A DNA stretch of 46,762 bases from an uncultured Marvinbryantia sp. (GTDB lineage: Bacteria > Bacillota > Clostridia > Lachnospirales > Lachnospiraceae): NCBI GenBank assembly GCA_934408725.1, contig CAKRVB010000023.1, forward strand, positions 1 through 46,762. The letters are read 5' to 3'. Under the pieces are notes generated by a model. The model was not told the origin of the DNA. It did not search any database and was given only the letters and a program-made list of their open reading frames with translations. The position numbers and the translations under genes were made by a program. This document shows, in pieces, positions 25,549 to 32,592 of this stretch (positions are counted from its first letter, which is position 1; each line of letters opens with the position of its first letter).

Positions 25549-26430
25549 ATGTCTGATTATATTGTAAGAGCAACAGCAGCAGACAGTCAGATCAGAGCGT
25601 TTGCTGCAACAACAAGAGATTTGGCAGAGTATGCCAGAAATGCGCACAATACCAGTCCGGTAGCAACAGCAGCTCTTGGACGTCTTTTGACAGCAGGAGC
25701 CATGATGGGCAGTATGATGAAAGGGGACGAGGATGTGCTTACCCTTCAGATCAAAGCAGGAGGTCCGTTAAAGGGCATTACAGTAACGGCAGATTCTCAT
25801 GGAAATGTAAAAGGATATGTGGGAAATCCAAATGTCGTGATTCCGGCTAATGCAAAAGGCAAGCTGGATGTGGCAGGTGCAGTAGGCCCTGGATTTTTGA
25901 ATGTGATCAAGGATATGGGAATGAAAGAACCGTATTCCAGTCAGACCATGCTGCAGACCTGTGAGATTGCAGAGGATCTGACTTACTATTTTGCCACATC
26001 GGAGCAGGTACCTTCCGCAGTGGGACTGGGCGTCCTGATGAACAAAGAAAATACAGTACGTCAGGCTGGTGGATTTATTATTCAGTTGATGCCATTTGCA
26101 GAAGAGAAAGTCATCGCTGCGCTGGAACAGAAAATTCAGAATGTAACATCAGTAACTGCCATGCTGGATGCCGGTAATACTCCAGAACAGATTCTGGAAA
26201 ATCTGCTGGGAGATCTGGGCGTGGAATTTACAGATACAATGGAGACCAGATTTCACTGCAACTGTTCTAAGGAACGGGTTTCCAAGGCAATCATCAGCAT
26301 TGGAAAAAAAGAATTGCAGAACATGATTGATGACGGAGAAGAGATTGAAGTAAACTGTCATTTTTGCAATACCAATTATAAGTTCTCGGTAGAAGAACTG
26401 GAAGCATTGAAAAAAGAAGCAACAAGATAG
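25549..26430 (+). CDS. hslO: Hsp33 redox-regulated chaperonin
   Basis: Hsp33 is a cytoplasmic holdase that zinc release and disulfide formation switch on under oxidative stress. I prefer the ATG at 25549 because AAAGGA (25535-25540) sits 8 bases ahead of it; the ATG at 25540 would leave no spacing. This gives 293 residues. The N-terminal domain is complete, and the C-terminal redox switch has its four cysteines as C-x-C (FHCNCSKERV) and C-x-x-C (NCHFCNTNY). An oxidation-regulated chaperone fits a strict anaerobe that meets oxygen occasionally. Confidence 0.96.
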   Translation: MSDYIVRATAADSQIRAFAATTRDLAEYARNAHNTSPVATAALGRLLTAGAMMGSMMKGDEDVLTLQIKAGGPLKGITVTADSHGNVKGYVGNPNVVIPANAKGKLDVAGAVGPGFLNVIKDMGMKEPYSSQTMLQTCEIAEDLTYYFATSEQVPSAVGLGVLMNKENTVRQAGGFIIQLMPFAEEKVIAALEQKIQNVTSVTAMLDAGNTPEQILENLLGDLGVEFTDTMETRFHCNCSKERVSKAIISIGKKELQNMIDDGEEIEVNCHFCNTNYKFSVEELEALKKEATR

Positions 26431-26447
26431 GCAGATAGGAGACTGAT

Positions 26448-28361
26448 ATGAAACACGGGTTTGTAAAAGTGGCGGCAGCGACGCCAGACATTAAGGTGGC
26501 AGACTGTACATATAATGCAGAATCTGTCTGTAGAGATATGAAAAAAGCTGCCGGACAGGGAGCAAAGATTGTAGTATTTCCAGAGCTGTGTCTGACTGGT
26601 TATACCTGCAGTGATCTGTTCTGGCAGGAGCATCTTTTGGATGCAGCAAAAGATGGACTGAAGAAGATTATAAAAACATCTCTGGCGCTGGATGGACTGT
26701 TTTTTGTAGGACTGCCGTGGGAAGTGGATCAGAAGCTTTATAATGTGGCTGCTGCAGTTAGCCAGGGAGAACTTCTGGGACTCATTCCAAAGAGATACCT
26801 TCCAAATTATGCAGAATTTTATGAAGCACGTCATTTTACACCCGGACGGGAGGACGTAGAGTGGGTAACCTTTGACGGGCAGGAAGTCCCGTTTGGAATG
26901 AATCAGCTGTTTCACTGTGCTGATATGCCAGGGCTGACTGTGGCAGCAGAGATCTGCGAAGACCTCTGGGTACCGAACCCACCAAGTGTGGCTGCAGCTA
27001 TGGCAGGTGCCACTGTGATTGTGAATCTGTCTGCCAGCAATGAGAATACCGGAAAGAGTCTGTATCGTACGGCTCTGGTACAGAACCAGTCAGCCAGACT
27101 GATCTGTGGTTATCTCTATGCAAGTGCAGGGGAGGGAGAATCCACAACCGATCTTGTATTTTCCGGACATAATCTGATCGCCGAAAACGGAACGATTTTA
27201 AAACAGTCACAGCGCTTTCAAAACGAAATCATATACAGTGAACTGGATATTCATAAGCTGCGCAGCGAGCGTCGCCGCATGACAACTTATCAGGTAGAAG
27301 GCGCCGGAGATTACTGTGATATAGAATTTCATCTGAAGAAGAGTGATACGAACCTGACACGGTATGTGGATCCGAATCCGTTTGTACCTTCCGATAAGTC
27401 AGACAGGGAGCGCAGATGCGAGGAGATTCTCACGATTCAGGCATTGGGATTGAAAAAGAGAATGTCACATACAGGATGCAAGTCGGTAGTAGTAGGAATC
27501 TCAGGAGGACTGGATTCCACACTGGCTCTTTTGGTGATGGCAAAAGCAGTGGATATGCTGGGACTTCCGAGAACCAGTATCCTTTCTGTGACTATGCCTT
27601 GTTTTGGAACGACCGATCGTACTTACAATAATGCCTGCGAGCTGACCAGAAAATTAGGCGCAACCTTAAAAGAAGTCAACATTCAGGAGGCAGTAAGAAA
27701 GCATTTTGTGGATATTGGTCAGGATCCGGCAAAACATGATGTAACTTACGAGAACTGTCAGGCAAGAGAACGGACTCAGGTATTGATGGATCTGGCCAAT
27801 CAGTCAGGTGGTATGGTAATCGGTACCGGCGATCTGTCAGAGCTGGCGCTTGGATGGGCAACTTATAATGGAGACCATATGTCTATGTATGCGGTAAATA
27901 CATCGATTCCGAAGACTTTGGTACGTCACCTGGTAAAATACTATGCGGACACCTGTGGAGACGAACAGCTGGAGAAAGTTCTGCTGGATGTGCTGGATAC
28001 CCCGGTGAGCCCGGAACTTCTGCCTCCGGAAAATGGAACGATTTCCCAGAAAACAGAAGATCTGGTGGGACCTTATGAGCTCCATGATTTTTTCTTATAT
28101 CATATGATGCGCTATGGAGAAGAACCGGAAAAAGTATATCGCCTGGCAAAATACGCATTTCAGGGAGTCTACACAGATGAGGTCATTCTGAAATGGCTGC
28201 ATACTTTCTACTGGAGATTTTTCTCCCAGCAGTTTAAGCGATCCTGTCTTCCGGACGGTCCGAAGGTAGGAAGTGTTGCAGTCTCTCCAAGAGGCGATTT
28301 GCGTATGCCGAGTGATGCCAGCATACAGATCTGGAAAGAACAACTGGATCGCCTGGGATAA
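26448..28361 (+). CDS. nadE: Glutamine-dependent NAD+ synthetase
   Basis: This enzyme amidates nicotinic acid adenine dinucleotide with glutamine-derived ammonia, the last step of NAD+ synthesis. The 637 residues include a nitrilase-type glutaminase domain (about 1-290; catalytic Glu in FPELCLTGY, Lys in IPKRYLPNY, Cys in EICEDLWVP) and an NAD synthetase domain with the P-loop GISGGLDST (about 350) and GTGDLSELALGWATYNGDHMS. It is the long, two-domain type rather than the ammonia-only type of E. coli. It ends only 4 bases from the convergent gene's stop codon, with no terminator between. Confidence 0.97.
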   Translation: MKHGFVKVAAATPDIKVADCTYNAESVCRDMKKAAGQGAKIVVFPELCLTGYTCSDLFWQEHLLDAAKDGLKKIIKTSLALDGLFFVGLPWEVDQKLYNVAAAVSQGELLGLIPKRYLPNYAEFYEARHFTPGREDVEWVTFDGQEVPFGMNQLFHCADMPGLTVAAEICEDLWVPNPPSVAAAMAGATVIVNLSASNENTGKSLYRTALVQNQSARLICGYLYASAGEGESTTDLVFSGHNLIAENGTILKQSQRFQNEIIYSELDIHKLRSERRRMTTYQVEGAGDYCDIEFHLKKSDTNLTRYVDPNPFVPSDKSDRERRCEEILTIQALGLKKRMSHTGCKSVVVGISGGLDSTLALLVMAKAVDMLGLPRTSILSVTMPCFGTTDRTYNNACELTRKLGATLKEVNIQEAVRKHFVDIGQDPAKHDVTYENCQARERTQVLMDLANQSGGMVIGTGDLSELALGWATYNGDHMSMYAVNTSIPKTLVRHLVKYYADTCGDEQLEKVLLDVLDTPVSPELLPPENGTISQKTEDLVGPYELHDFFLYHMMRYGEEPEKVYRLAKYAFQGVYTDEVILKWLHTFYWRFFSQQFKRSCLPDGPKVGSVAVSPRGDLRMPSDASIQIWKEQLDRLG

Positions 28362-28365
28362 CGGA

Positions 28366-28797
28366 TTAGTTTTCCCTGGCCAGTTCCAGTGCTGAACGGA
28401 TGGCACCCAGCAGCATCTGAGAAGTATACTGACTGCTTTTTTCATAATAGATATTTTCCAGAGACTGACTGTCACAGATCTGACGGGCCAGCTTATCCAG
28501 AGAAGGCTGTATGGCAGGATACATGGCAGATACAGCGTCGCTGAGATTGCGCAATTCGATACTTCGTATGCCGGAATGATCAGCCCGGACTTCCACATCC
28601 ATGGTATTGTTCTGCAGAGTAACCTGTGAGGTATAGATACCTGGAGAAAAAGAGGTGGAGGCTTGAGAACTTTTTCTGACAGCAGGGAGAAACATCCATA
28701 TCATCAGGACAATCAGGATAACAGCAAGTGCAGCAAAAAGCAGAGTATAGATCAGTTCGCGTTTTTTTAGCAGCAGGATTTTGGTTTTGGAACTCAT
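28366..28797 (-). CDS. Small membrane-anchored protein with degenerate FMN-binding-like domain
   Basis: I do not recognise a named family. The 143-residue protein has a basic N-terminus, one strong membrane helix (about 16-38) and an outer domain of about 100 residues. That domain resembles the FMN-bind (RnfG/NqrC C-terminal) fold: a PGIYTSQVTLQ strand, a VEVRADHSGIRSIEL strand pair, and a final helix YTSQMLLGAIRSALE that lines up with the usual SGAT-x-TS-x-AL-x-AV-x-x-AL ending. The flavinylation residues are gone: S-G-A-T is replaced by K-S-S-Q at 120-123. It is divergent from the SpoVAF-like gene, and a sporulation role is inference from that neighbour. SD AAAGGAG precedes the ATG. Confidence 0.7.
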   Translation of the reverse strand: MSSKTKILLLKKRELIYTLLFAALAVILIVLMIWMFLPAVRKSSQASTSFSPGIYTSQVTLQNNTMDVEVRADHSGIRSIELRNLSDAVSAMYPAIQPSLDKLARQICDSQSLENIYYEKSSQYTSQMLLGAIRSALELAREN

Positions 28798-28834
28798 AAA
28801 GGATCTCCTTTGAAAACAGAAATCTTGTTTTCTA

Positions 28835-28843
28835 TATTTTATG
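28835..28843 (-). promoter_or_regulatory. Possible sigma-E/sigma-K type -10 for the 28797 gene
   Basis: On the minus strand CATAAAATA fits the CATA-NNN-TA form of sporulation mother-cell sigma factors, about 38 bases ahead of the start codon. I do not see a convincing -35, so this is weak. Confidence 0.25.
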
Positions 28844-28856
28844 CACTATTTATGCA

Positions 28857-28886
28857 GAATAAAACAGCTCCTTTGGGGAAACACTT
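28857..28886 (+). promoter_or_regulatory. Possible forespore (sigma-F/G-like) promoter ahead of the SpoVAF-like gene
   Basis: GAATA (28857-28861), 15 bases, then GGAAACACTT (28877-28886), which fits the GG-NN-A-N-A-N-T pattern reported for sigma-F promoters. Transcription would begin near 28893, inside the loop of the terminator-like hairpin, so the mRNA would lack the 5' arm. The match is by memory of the consensus and needs testing. Confidence 0.35.
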
Positions 28887-28916
28887 AAGAAAGTGAATAA
28901 CCCAAAGGAGTTTTTT
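28866..28916 (+). promoter_or_regulatory. Terminator-like hairpin containing the RBS of the SpoVAF-like gene
   Basis: CTCCTTTGGG (28868-28877) and its exact complement CCCAAAGGAG (28901-28910) form a perfect 10-bp stem, extended by an A-T and a G-U pair, and six T follow (28911-28916). A smaller hairpin, CACTT (28882-28886) with AAGTG (28891-28895), lies in the loop. The 3' arm contains AAAGGAG, the ribosome binding site 7 bases before the ATG at 28918. RNA made from upstream would be terminated here or translationally silent. Confidence 0.8.
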
Positions 28917-28917
28917 A

Positions 28918-30369
28918 ATGGAAACAAAAATTTCTACAGATTTATATGAAAATACCAGATTATTGTACGAACTGCTGCGGGCAGATCAGAACTATGATAT
29001 GATTTTCCGACCGATCCGTGTGGGAGATCAACAGGCATGTCTGTATTTTATCAATGGTTTTGTAAAAGATGAAGTGTTGGAAAAGCTGCTGGAATTTTTC
29101 TATTCTCTGACACCGGAGGATTTGCCTCAGGACAGCGAAGAACTGACAAAGAATCAGATCCCTTACGCAGATGTCCGGCTCCTGACAGACTTGTCAGAAG
29201 TGATGCAGTCCGTGCTGGCAGGCATGGCCTGTCTCCTGATTGACGGGTATGATGCTTGTTTTACCATAGACTGTCGCAGCTATCCCATGCGGAGTATCAG
29301 CGAACCGGACAAAGATAAGGCGCTGCGAGGATCCAGAGATGGATTTGTAGAAACATTGGTGTATAATACAGCGCTGATCCGAAGGCGAATCCGCAGTAAA
29401 GATCTGGTAATGGAACTGCTCCAGGCAGGGGAAGCTTCTAAGACAGATATAGCCATTTGTTATATGGCAGGCAGGGCAGATCCTGATCTGGTAGATCAAT
29501 TAAAAGAAAGAATTCAGAATATGAAGATAGATGCCCTGCCTATGAACCAGGAAAGTCTGGCTGAGGTACTCTATAAAGGAAAATGGATAAACCCGTTTCC
29601 GAAGTTTAAATATACAGAACGGCCTGATGCAGCGGCAGCATCGCTGCTGGATGGGAAAGTTCTGATCCTGATAGATAATGCTCCGACTGCCATGATTCTG
29701 CCGGCGACGCTGCTGGATATTATGGAGGAAGCAGATGATTACTATTTTCCACCGATAACCGGAAGTTATCTGCGGATCAGCCGTCTTGTGATTGCCATAC
29801 TTACGCTGTTCCTGACACCGCTGTGGCTATTGCTGCTGGAACATCCCCAGTGGATTCCGCCTGGTATGGAGTTTATTCAGGTAGAAGGAACGATACACAT
29901 CCCGGTGATCTGGCAGTTATTATTCCTGGAATTTGCGATTGATGGATTAAAGCTGGCAGCAATCAACACACCGAATACCTTATCCACACCGTTAAGTGTC
30001 ATTGCAGGTATTGTGGTGGGAGAATTTGCTGTACAGTCTGGATGGTTCAATTCAGAAGCGATGTTGTATATGGCATTTGTGGCGATAGCCAACTATACCC
30101 AGTCCAATTTTGAATTGGGTTATGCATTAAAATTTATGCGGTTGATGTTGCTGATTTTGACAGAATTTTTTGCTTTGCCAGGTTTTTTGGCGGGCAGCAT
30201 TTTGGTATGTCTTTTTATCGGGACGAATAAGACAGTATCTGGAAAAAGTTATTTATACCCACTTCTTCCATTTTGCGGGAAACAGTTAAAGCGCAGAGTA
30301 TTGAAAGAACAGACGAAAGAAACGGAGAACAAAGCAGGGAGAAACAGGTATAAAACCAGGAAAAAGTGA
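28918..30369 (+). CDS. Spore germination GerA/SpoVAF family membrane protein
   Basis: A 483-residue protein of the GerA family, closest in my judgement to SpoVAF. Members sit in the spore inner membrane, either as the A subunit of nutrient germinant receptors or with SpoVA channels. The N-terminal soluble region (1 to about 285) holds the family motifs FINGFVKDEVL, RGSRDGFVETLVYNTALIRRRI and KGKWINPFPKFKYTERPD. Four or five membrane helices follow (about 288-455), including the INTPNTLSTPLSVIAGIVVGEFAVQSGW segment. The C-terminus is strongly basic. No gerB, gerC or spoVA gene is adjacent, so it is an orphan locus, followed by a lipoprotein gene 47 bases on. SD AAAGGAG is buried in a hairpin. 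Confidence 0.92.
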   Translation: METKISTDLYENTRLLYELLRADQNYDMIFRPIRVGDQQACLYFINGFVKDEVLEKLLEFFYSLTPEDLPQDSEELTKNQIPYADVRLLTDLSEVMQSVLAGMACLLIDGYDACFTIDCRSYPMRSISEPDKDKALRGSRDGFVETLVYNTALIRRRIRSKDLVMELLQAGEASKTDIAICYMAGRADPDLVDQLKERIQNMKIDALPMNQESLAEVLYKGKWINPFPKFKYTERPDAAAASLLDGKVLILIDNAPTAMILPATLLDIMEEADDYYFPPITGSYLRISRLVIAILTLFLTPLWLLLLEHPQWIPPGMEFIQVEGTIHIPVIWQLLFLEFAIDGLKLAAINTPNTLSTPLSVIAGIVVGEFAVQSGWFNSEAMLYMAFVAIANYTQSNFELGYALKFMRLMLLILTEFFALPGFLAGSILVCLFIGTNKTVSGKSYLYPLLPFCGKQLKRRVLKEQTKETENKAGRNRYKTRKK

Positions 30370-30416
30370 GATATTAAGAAGGACAGGCAAGTCTTAAAAA
30401 GAAAAGGAGAAATGTT

Positions 30417-30797
30417 ATGAGAAACGGAAAAAAGATTCTGACAGGATGTCTGCTGGCTATAGCAGTCAGTACACTGATGGTGGGCTGCGGAAATAAGGAT
30501 AATAACACAGCCGGAACAGAAACCACGACAGGCGTCAACGATAAGAATACCATCAAGAATGAAACAACGGAAACTAATACCATACGAAATGACGGAGCAG
30601 AAAACAACCGAATAAATAATGATGCTGCGAATGAGGAAAATAACAATGCCGATGGTGGTGTGCTGGAAGATGTGGGGGCAGGCATTGGGGAAGCCGGAGA
30701 TGATATCATCGATGGGGCAGCAGATGCGGTAGACCGACTGGCAGATGACGGCATCGATAGTGAGAATACGGAAAATACCAATACCGGTGTACAGTAG
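30417..30797 (+). CDS. Asn/Thr-rich putative lipoprotein next to SpoVAF-like gene
   Basis: I do not recognise a family. The 126-residue protein begins with a lipoprotein signal peptide (basic MRNGKK, a hydrophobic core, and LMVGC giving a lipidated Cys24). Residues about 25-80 are low-complexity, rich in N, T, E and D, and probably disordered. A conserved-looking, acidic amphipathic stretch at about 80-112 (EDVGAGIGEAGDDIIDGAAD) precedes a disordered tail. It shares an operon with the SpoVAF-like gene (SD AAAGGAGA). A role at the spore membrane is inferred only from the neighbour; its composition differs sharply from the rest of the window. Confidence 0.75.
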   Translation: MRNGKKILTGCLLAIAVSTLMVGCGNKDNNTAGTETTTGVNDKNTIKNETTETNTIRNDGAENNRINNDAANEENNNADGGVLEDVGAGIGEAGDDIIDGAADAVDRLADDGIDSENTENTNTGVQ

Positions 30798-30808
30798 CAG
30801 GAAATAAT

Positions 30809-30862
30809 GAGACAGGATGCGGAAGCGGAGCAAAATCTGAGAACTCTTTGCATCCTGTCTTA
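30809..30862 (+). terminator. Hairpin after the lipoprotein gene, probable terminator
   Basis: GACAGGATGC (30811-30820) and its exact complement (30850-30859) form a 10-bp stem that extends by two or three weaker pairs outward. The loop is long (about 29 bases) and only TTATT follows, so it is a modest terminator. Confidence 0.55.
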
Positions 30863-31010
30863 TTATGTAAAACAGAATATTTCTTTGAGATATTCACAGA
30901 TGGGATCACAAAATTTTACCATAATATAAAAAGAGCATGGAGAATTAAAATGGGCTATGATAAGATAAAAGAAAATAAGAATGGCTATGGAAAGATATGA
31001 GGTGAGCAGG

Positions 31011-31793
31011 ATGGAATTCAGACCATGCATTGATATACATAATGGAAAAGTAAAACAGATCGTAGGAGGCTCGCTGCAGGATCAGGGAGATCAGGCAAAA
31101 GAGAACTTCGTGGCAGAACAGGATGCGTCTTTTTATGCAGAGTTCTATAAAAAAGACGGTATAAAAGGCGGACATGTGATATTGCTAAATTCCAGAGATT
31201 CTGAATATTATGAAAAAACGAAAGAACAGGCTATGCTGGCGTTGAAAGCATATCCGGACGGGCTTCAGATCGGCGGTGGAATCAGCGCAGAAAATGCAGC
31301 AGAGTTTTTAAAAGCCGGAGCATCTCATGTGATTGTGACCAGTTATGTATTCAAAGATGGACAGATCAATTATGAGAATCTGAAAAAATTAAAAAATGCG
31401 GTTGGAAAAGAGCACCTGGTTCTGGATCTGAGCTGCAGAAAAAAGGAGGATGCGTATTATATTGTAACTGATCGATGGCAGAAGTTTACAAATGTTGTGC
31501 TGACAAAAGAAGTGTTGGATGAACTGGCAGACAGCTGCAGTGAATTCCTGATCCATGCAGTAGATGTGGAAGGAAAGGCATCTGGCATAGAACAGCCATT
31601 GGTCAGGATGCTGGGAGAGTGGAAGCAGATTCCTGTTACTTATGCAGGAGGCGTTGGCTCCTATGAAGATATTCACATACTGAAAGAACTGGGGCTGGAT
31701 CATGTCAATGTGACAGTTGGAAGTGCACTGGATCTTTTTGGGGGGCAAATGGCATACCGGAAAGTACTGGAACTATGTAGAAATAAACAATAG
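31011..31793 (+). CDS. hisA: HisA, eukaryote-type ProFAR isomerase
   Basis: HisA isomerizes ProFAR to PRFAR, step four of histidine synthesis, in a (beta/alpha)8 barrel. The sequence follows the fungal/plant-type (yeast His6-like) HisA rather than the usual bacterial one: it opens FRPCIDIHNGKVKQIVGGSL, then has HVILLNSRD, LQIGGGIS, VIVTSYVF, LVLDLSCRKK, the catalytic-region FLIHAVDVEGKASGI, TYAGGVGSYEDI and a final VTVGSALDLFGG. I chose the ATG at 31011, 5 bases after GAGGTGA, giving 261 residues. No other his gene adjoins it; hisC is 6 kb away. Its origin by transfer or ancient branching cannot be settled here. Confidence 0.9.
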   Translation: MEFRPCIDIHNGKVKQIVGGSLQDQGDQAKENFVAEQDASFYAEFYKKDGIKGGHVILLNSRDSEYYEKTKEQAMLALKAYPDGLQIGGGISAENAAEFLKAGASHVIVTSYVFKDGQINYENLKKLKNAVGKEHLVLDLSCRKKEDAYYIVTDRWQKFTNVVLTKEVLDELADSCSEFLIHAVDVEGKASGIEQPLVRMLGEWKQIPVTYAGGVGSYEDIHILKELGLDHVNVTVGSALDLFGGQMAYRKVLELCRNKQ

Positions 31794-31825
31794 AATACAC
31801 GTTGTGCGAACATACGATTGATATG

Positions 31826-31858
31826 AACAAAAATCCCGTGGGACGAGTCCCACGGGAT
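31826..31858 (-). terminator. Terminator of hpf
   Basis: Arms at 31833-31843 and 31848-31858 form a perfect 11-bp stem with a 4-base loop. On the minus strand it is followed by TTTTTGTTC, making it a strong terminator for hpf. On the plus strand there is no U-tract, but the stem may still slow transcripts from hisA. Confidence 0.85.
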
Positions 31859-31870
31859 CATAATGTATCA

Positions 31871-32401
31871 TTAATTTTCCGGAACAATCATTCCATAGGT
31901 GCCGCCTTTACGCTTGTACACCACATTTACTTCATCGGTTTCTGCATTATGGAACATGTAAAAATTGTGACCTAAAAGTTCCATCTGGATACAGGCGTCT
32001 TCCGGATACATCGGTTTCATCTCGATCTCCTTGGTACGGATGATCTTGATCTCTTCCGGTTCGATGGTGTCTTCTTTTTCCAGAAACTCTCTGCGGAAAT
32101 TGCCGCCGTCCTGCTGTTTGGCTACCAGTTTATTTTTATATTTGCGAAGCTGACGTTCAATGACCTCTTCTACCAGATCAATGGAAACGTACATATCATT
32201 GCTGACCTGTTCAGAACGGATGATATGTCCCTTTACCGGGATGGTAACTTCAATCTTCTGACGCTCCTTTTCTATACTCATGGTCACATTCACTTCTGTG
32301 TCCGGTGTAAAATACCGTTCCAGTTTTCCCAGCTTGTCAGTCACGCTGTTTTTTAGTCCTTCTGAAACTTCCAGATTTCTTCCGCTGATGATAAATTTCA
32401 T
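31871..32401 (-). CDS. hpf: Ribosome hibernation promoting factor, long form
   Basis: HPF binds the decoding region of idle 70S ribosomes and joins them into inactive 100S dimers. The 176-residue protein is the long form: an N-terminal S30AE domain (about 1-98, starting MKFIISGRNLEVSEGLKN), a charged linker, and the C-terminal dimerization domain (about 118-172, KPMYPEDACIQMELLGHNFYMF and VYKRKGGTYGMI). It lies alone on the minus strand between hisA and secA, divergent from secA, an arrangement common in Firmicutes. It has a consensus sigma-A promoter and a strong terminator. Confidence 0.96.
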   Translation of the reverse strand: MKFIISGRNLEVSEGLKNSVTDKLGKLERYFTPDTEVNVTMSIEKERQKIEVTIPVKGHIIRSEQVSNDMYVSIDLVEEVIERQLRKYKNKLVAKQQDGGNFRREFLEKEDTIEPEEIKIIRTKEIEMKPMYPEDACIQMELLGHNFYMFHNAETDEVNVVYKRKGGTYGMIVPEN

Positions 32402-32441
32402 ATGTTCAGCCCCCTTTAAAACGATATTTTTTGGTAACTCT

Positions 32442-32470
32442 ATTTTAACATACTTTCATAGGAGTGTCAA
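32442..32470 (-). promoter_or_regulatory. Consensus sigma-A promoter of hpf
   Basis: On the minus strand a perfect TTGACA, 17 bases, then TAAAAT with an extended -10 TGT. The leader to the hpf start codon is about 35 bases and holds a GGGGG ribosome binding site. Confidence 0.8.
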
Positions 32471-32497
32471 AAAAAGAACACTTTATAAAATATTTTA

Positions 32498-32526
32498 TTG
32501 TGTAAAAACAGGAATAGTGTTAAGAT
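32498..32526 (+). promoter_or_regulatory. Likely sigma-A promoter of secA
   Basis: TTGTGT, 17 bases, then TAAGAT with an extended -10 TGT. The leader to the secA start would be about 60 bases. Its -35 lies 28 bases from the -35 of the divergent hpf promoter. Confidence 0.55.
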
Positions 32527-32592
32527 AATGGGTAGTATGTGCAGGAGATTATAGACCCTGCAAGTAATGCAAAATGACTTAGGAGAGTAAGA

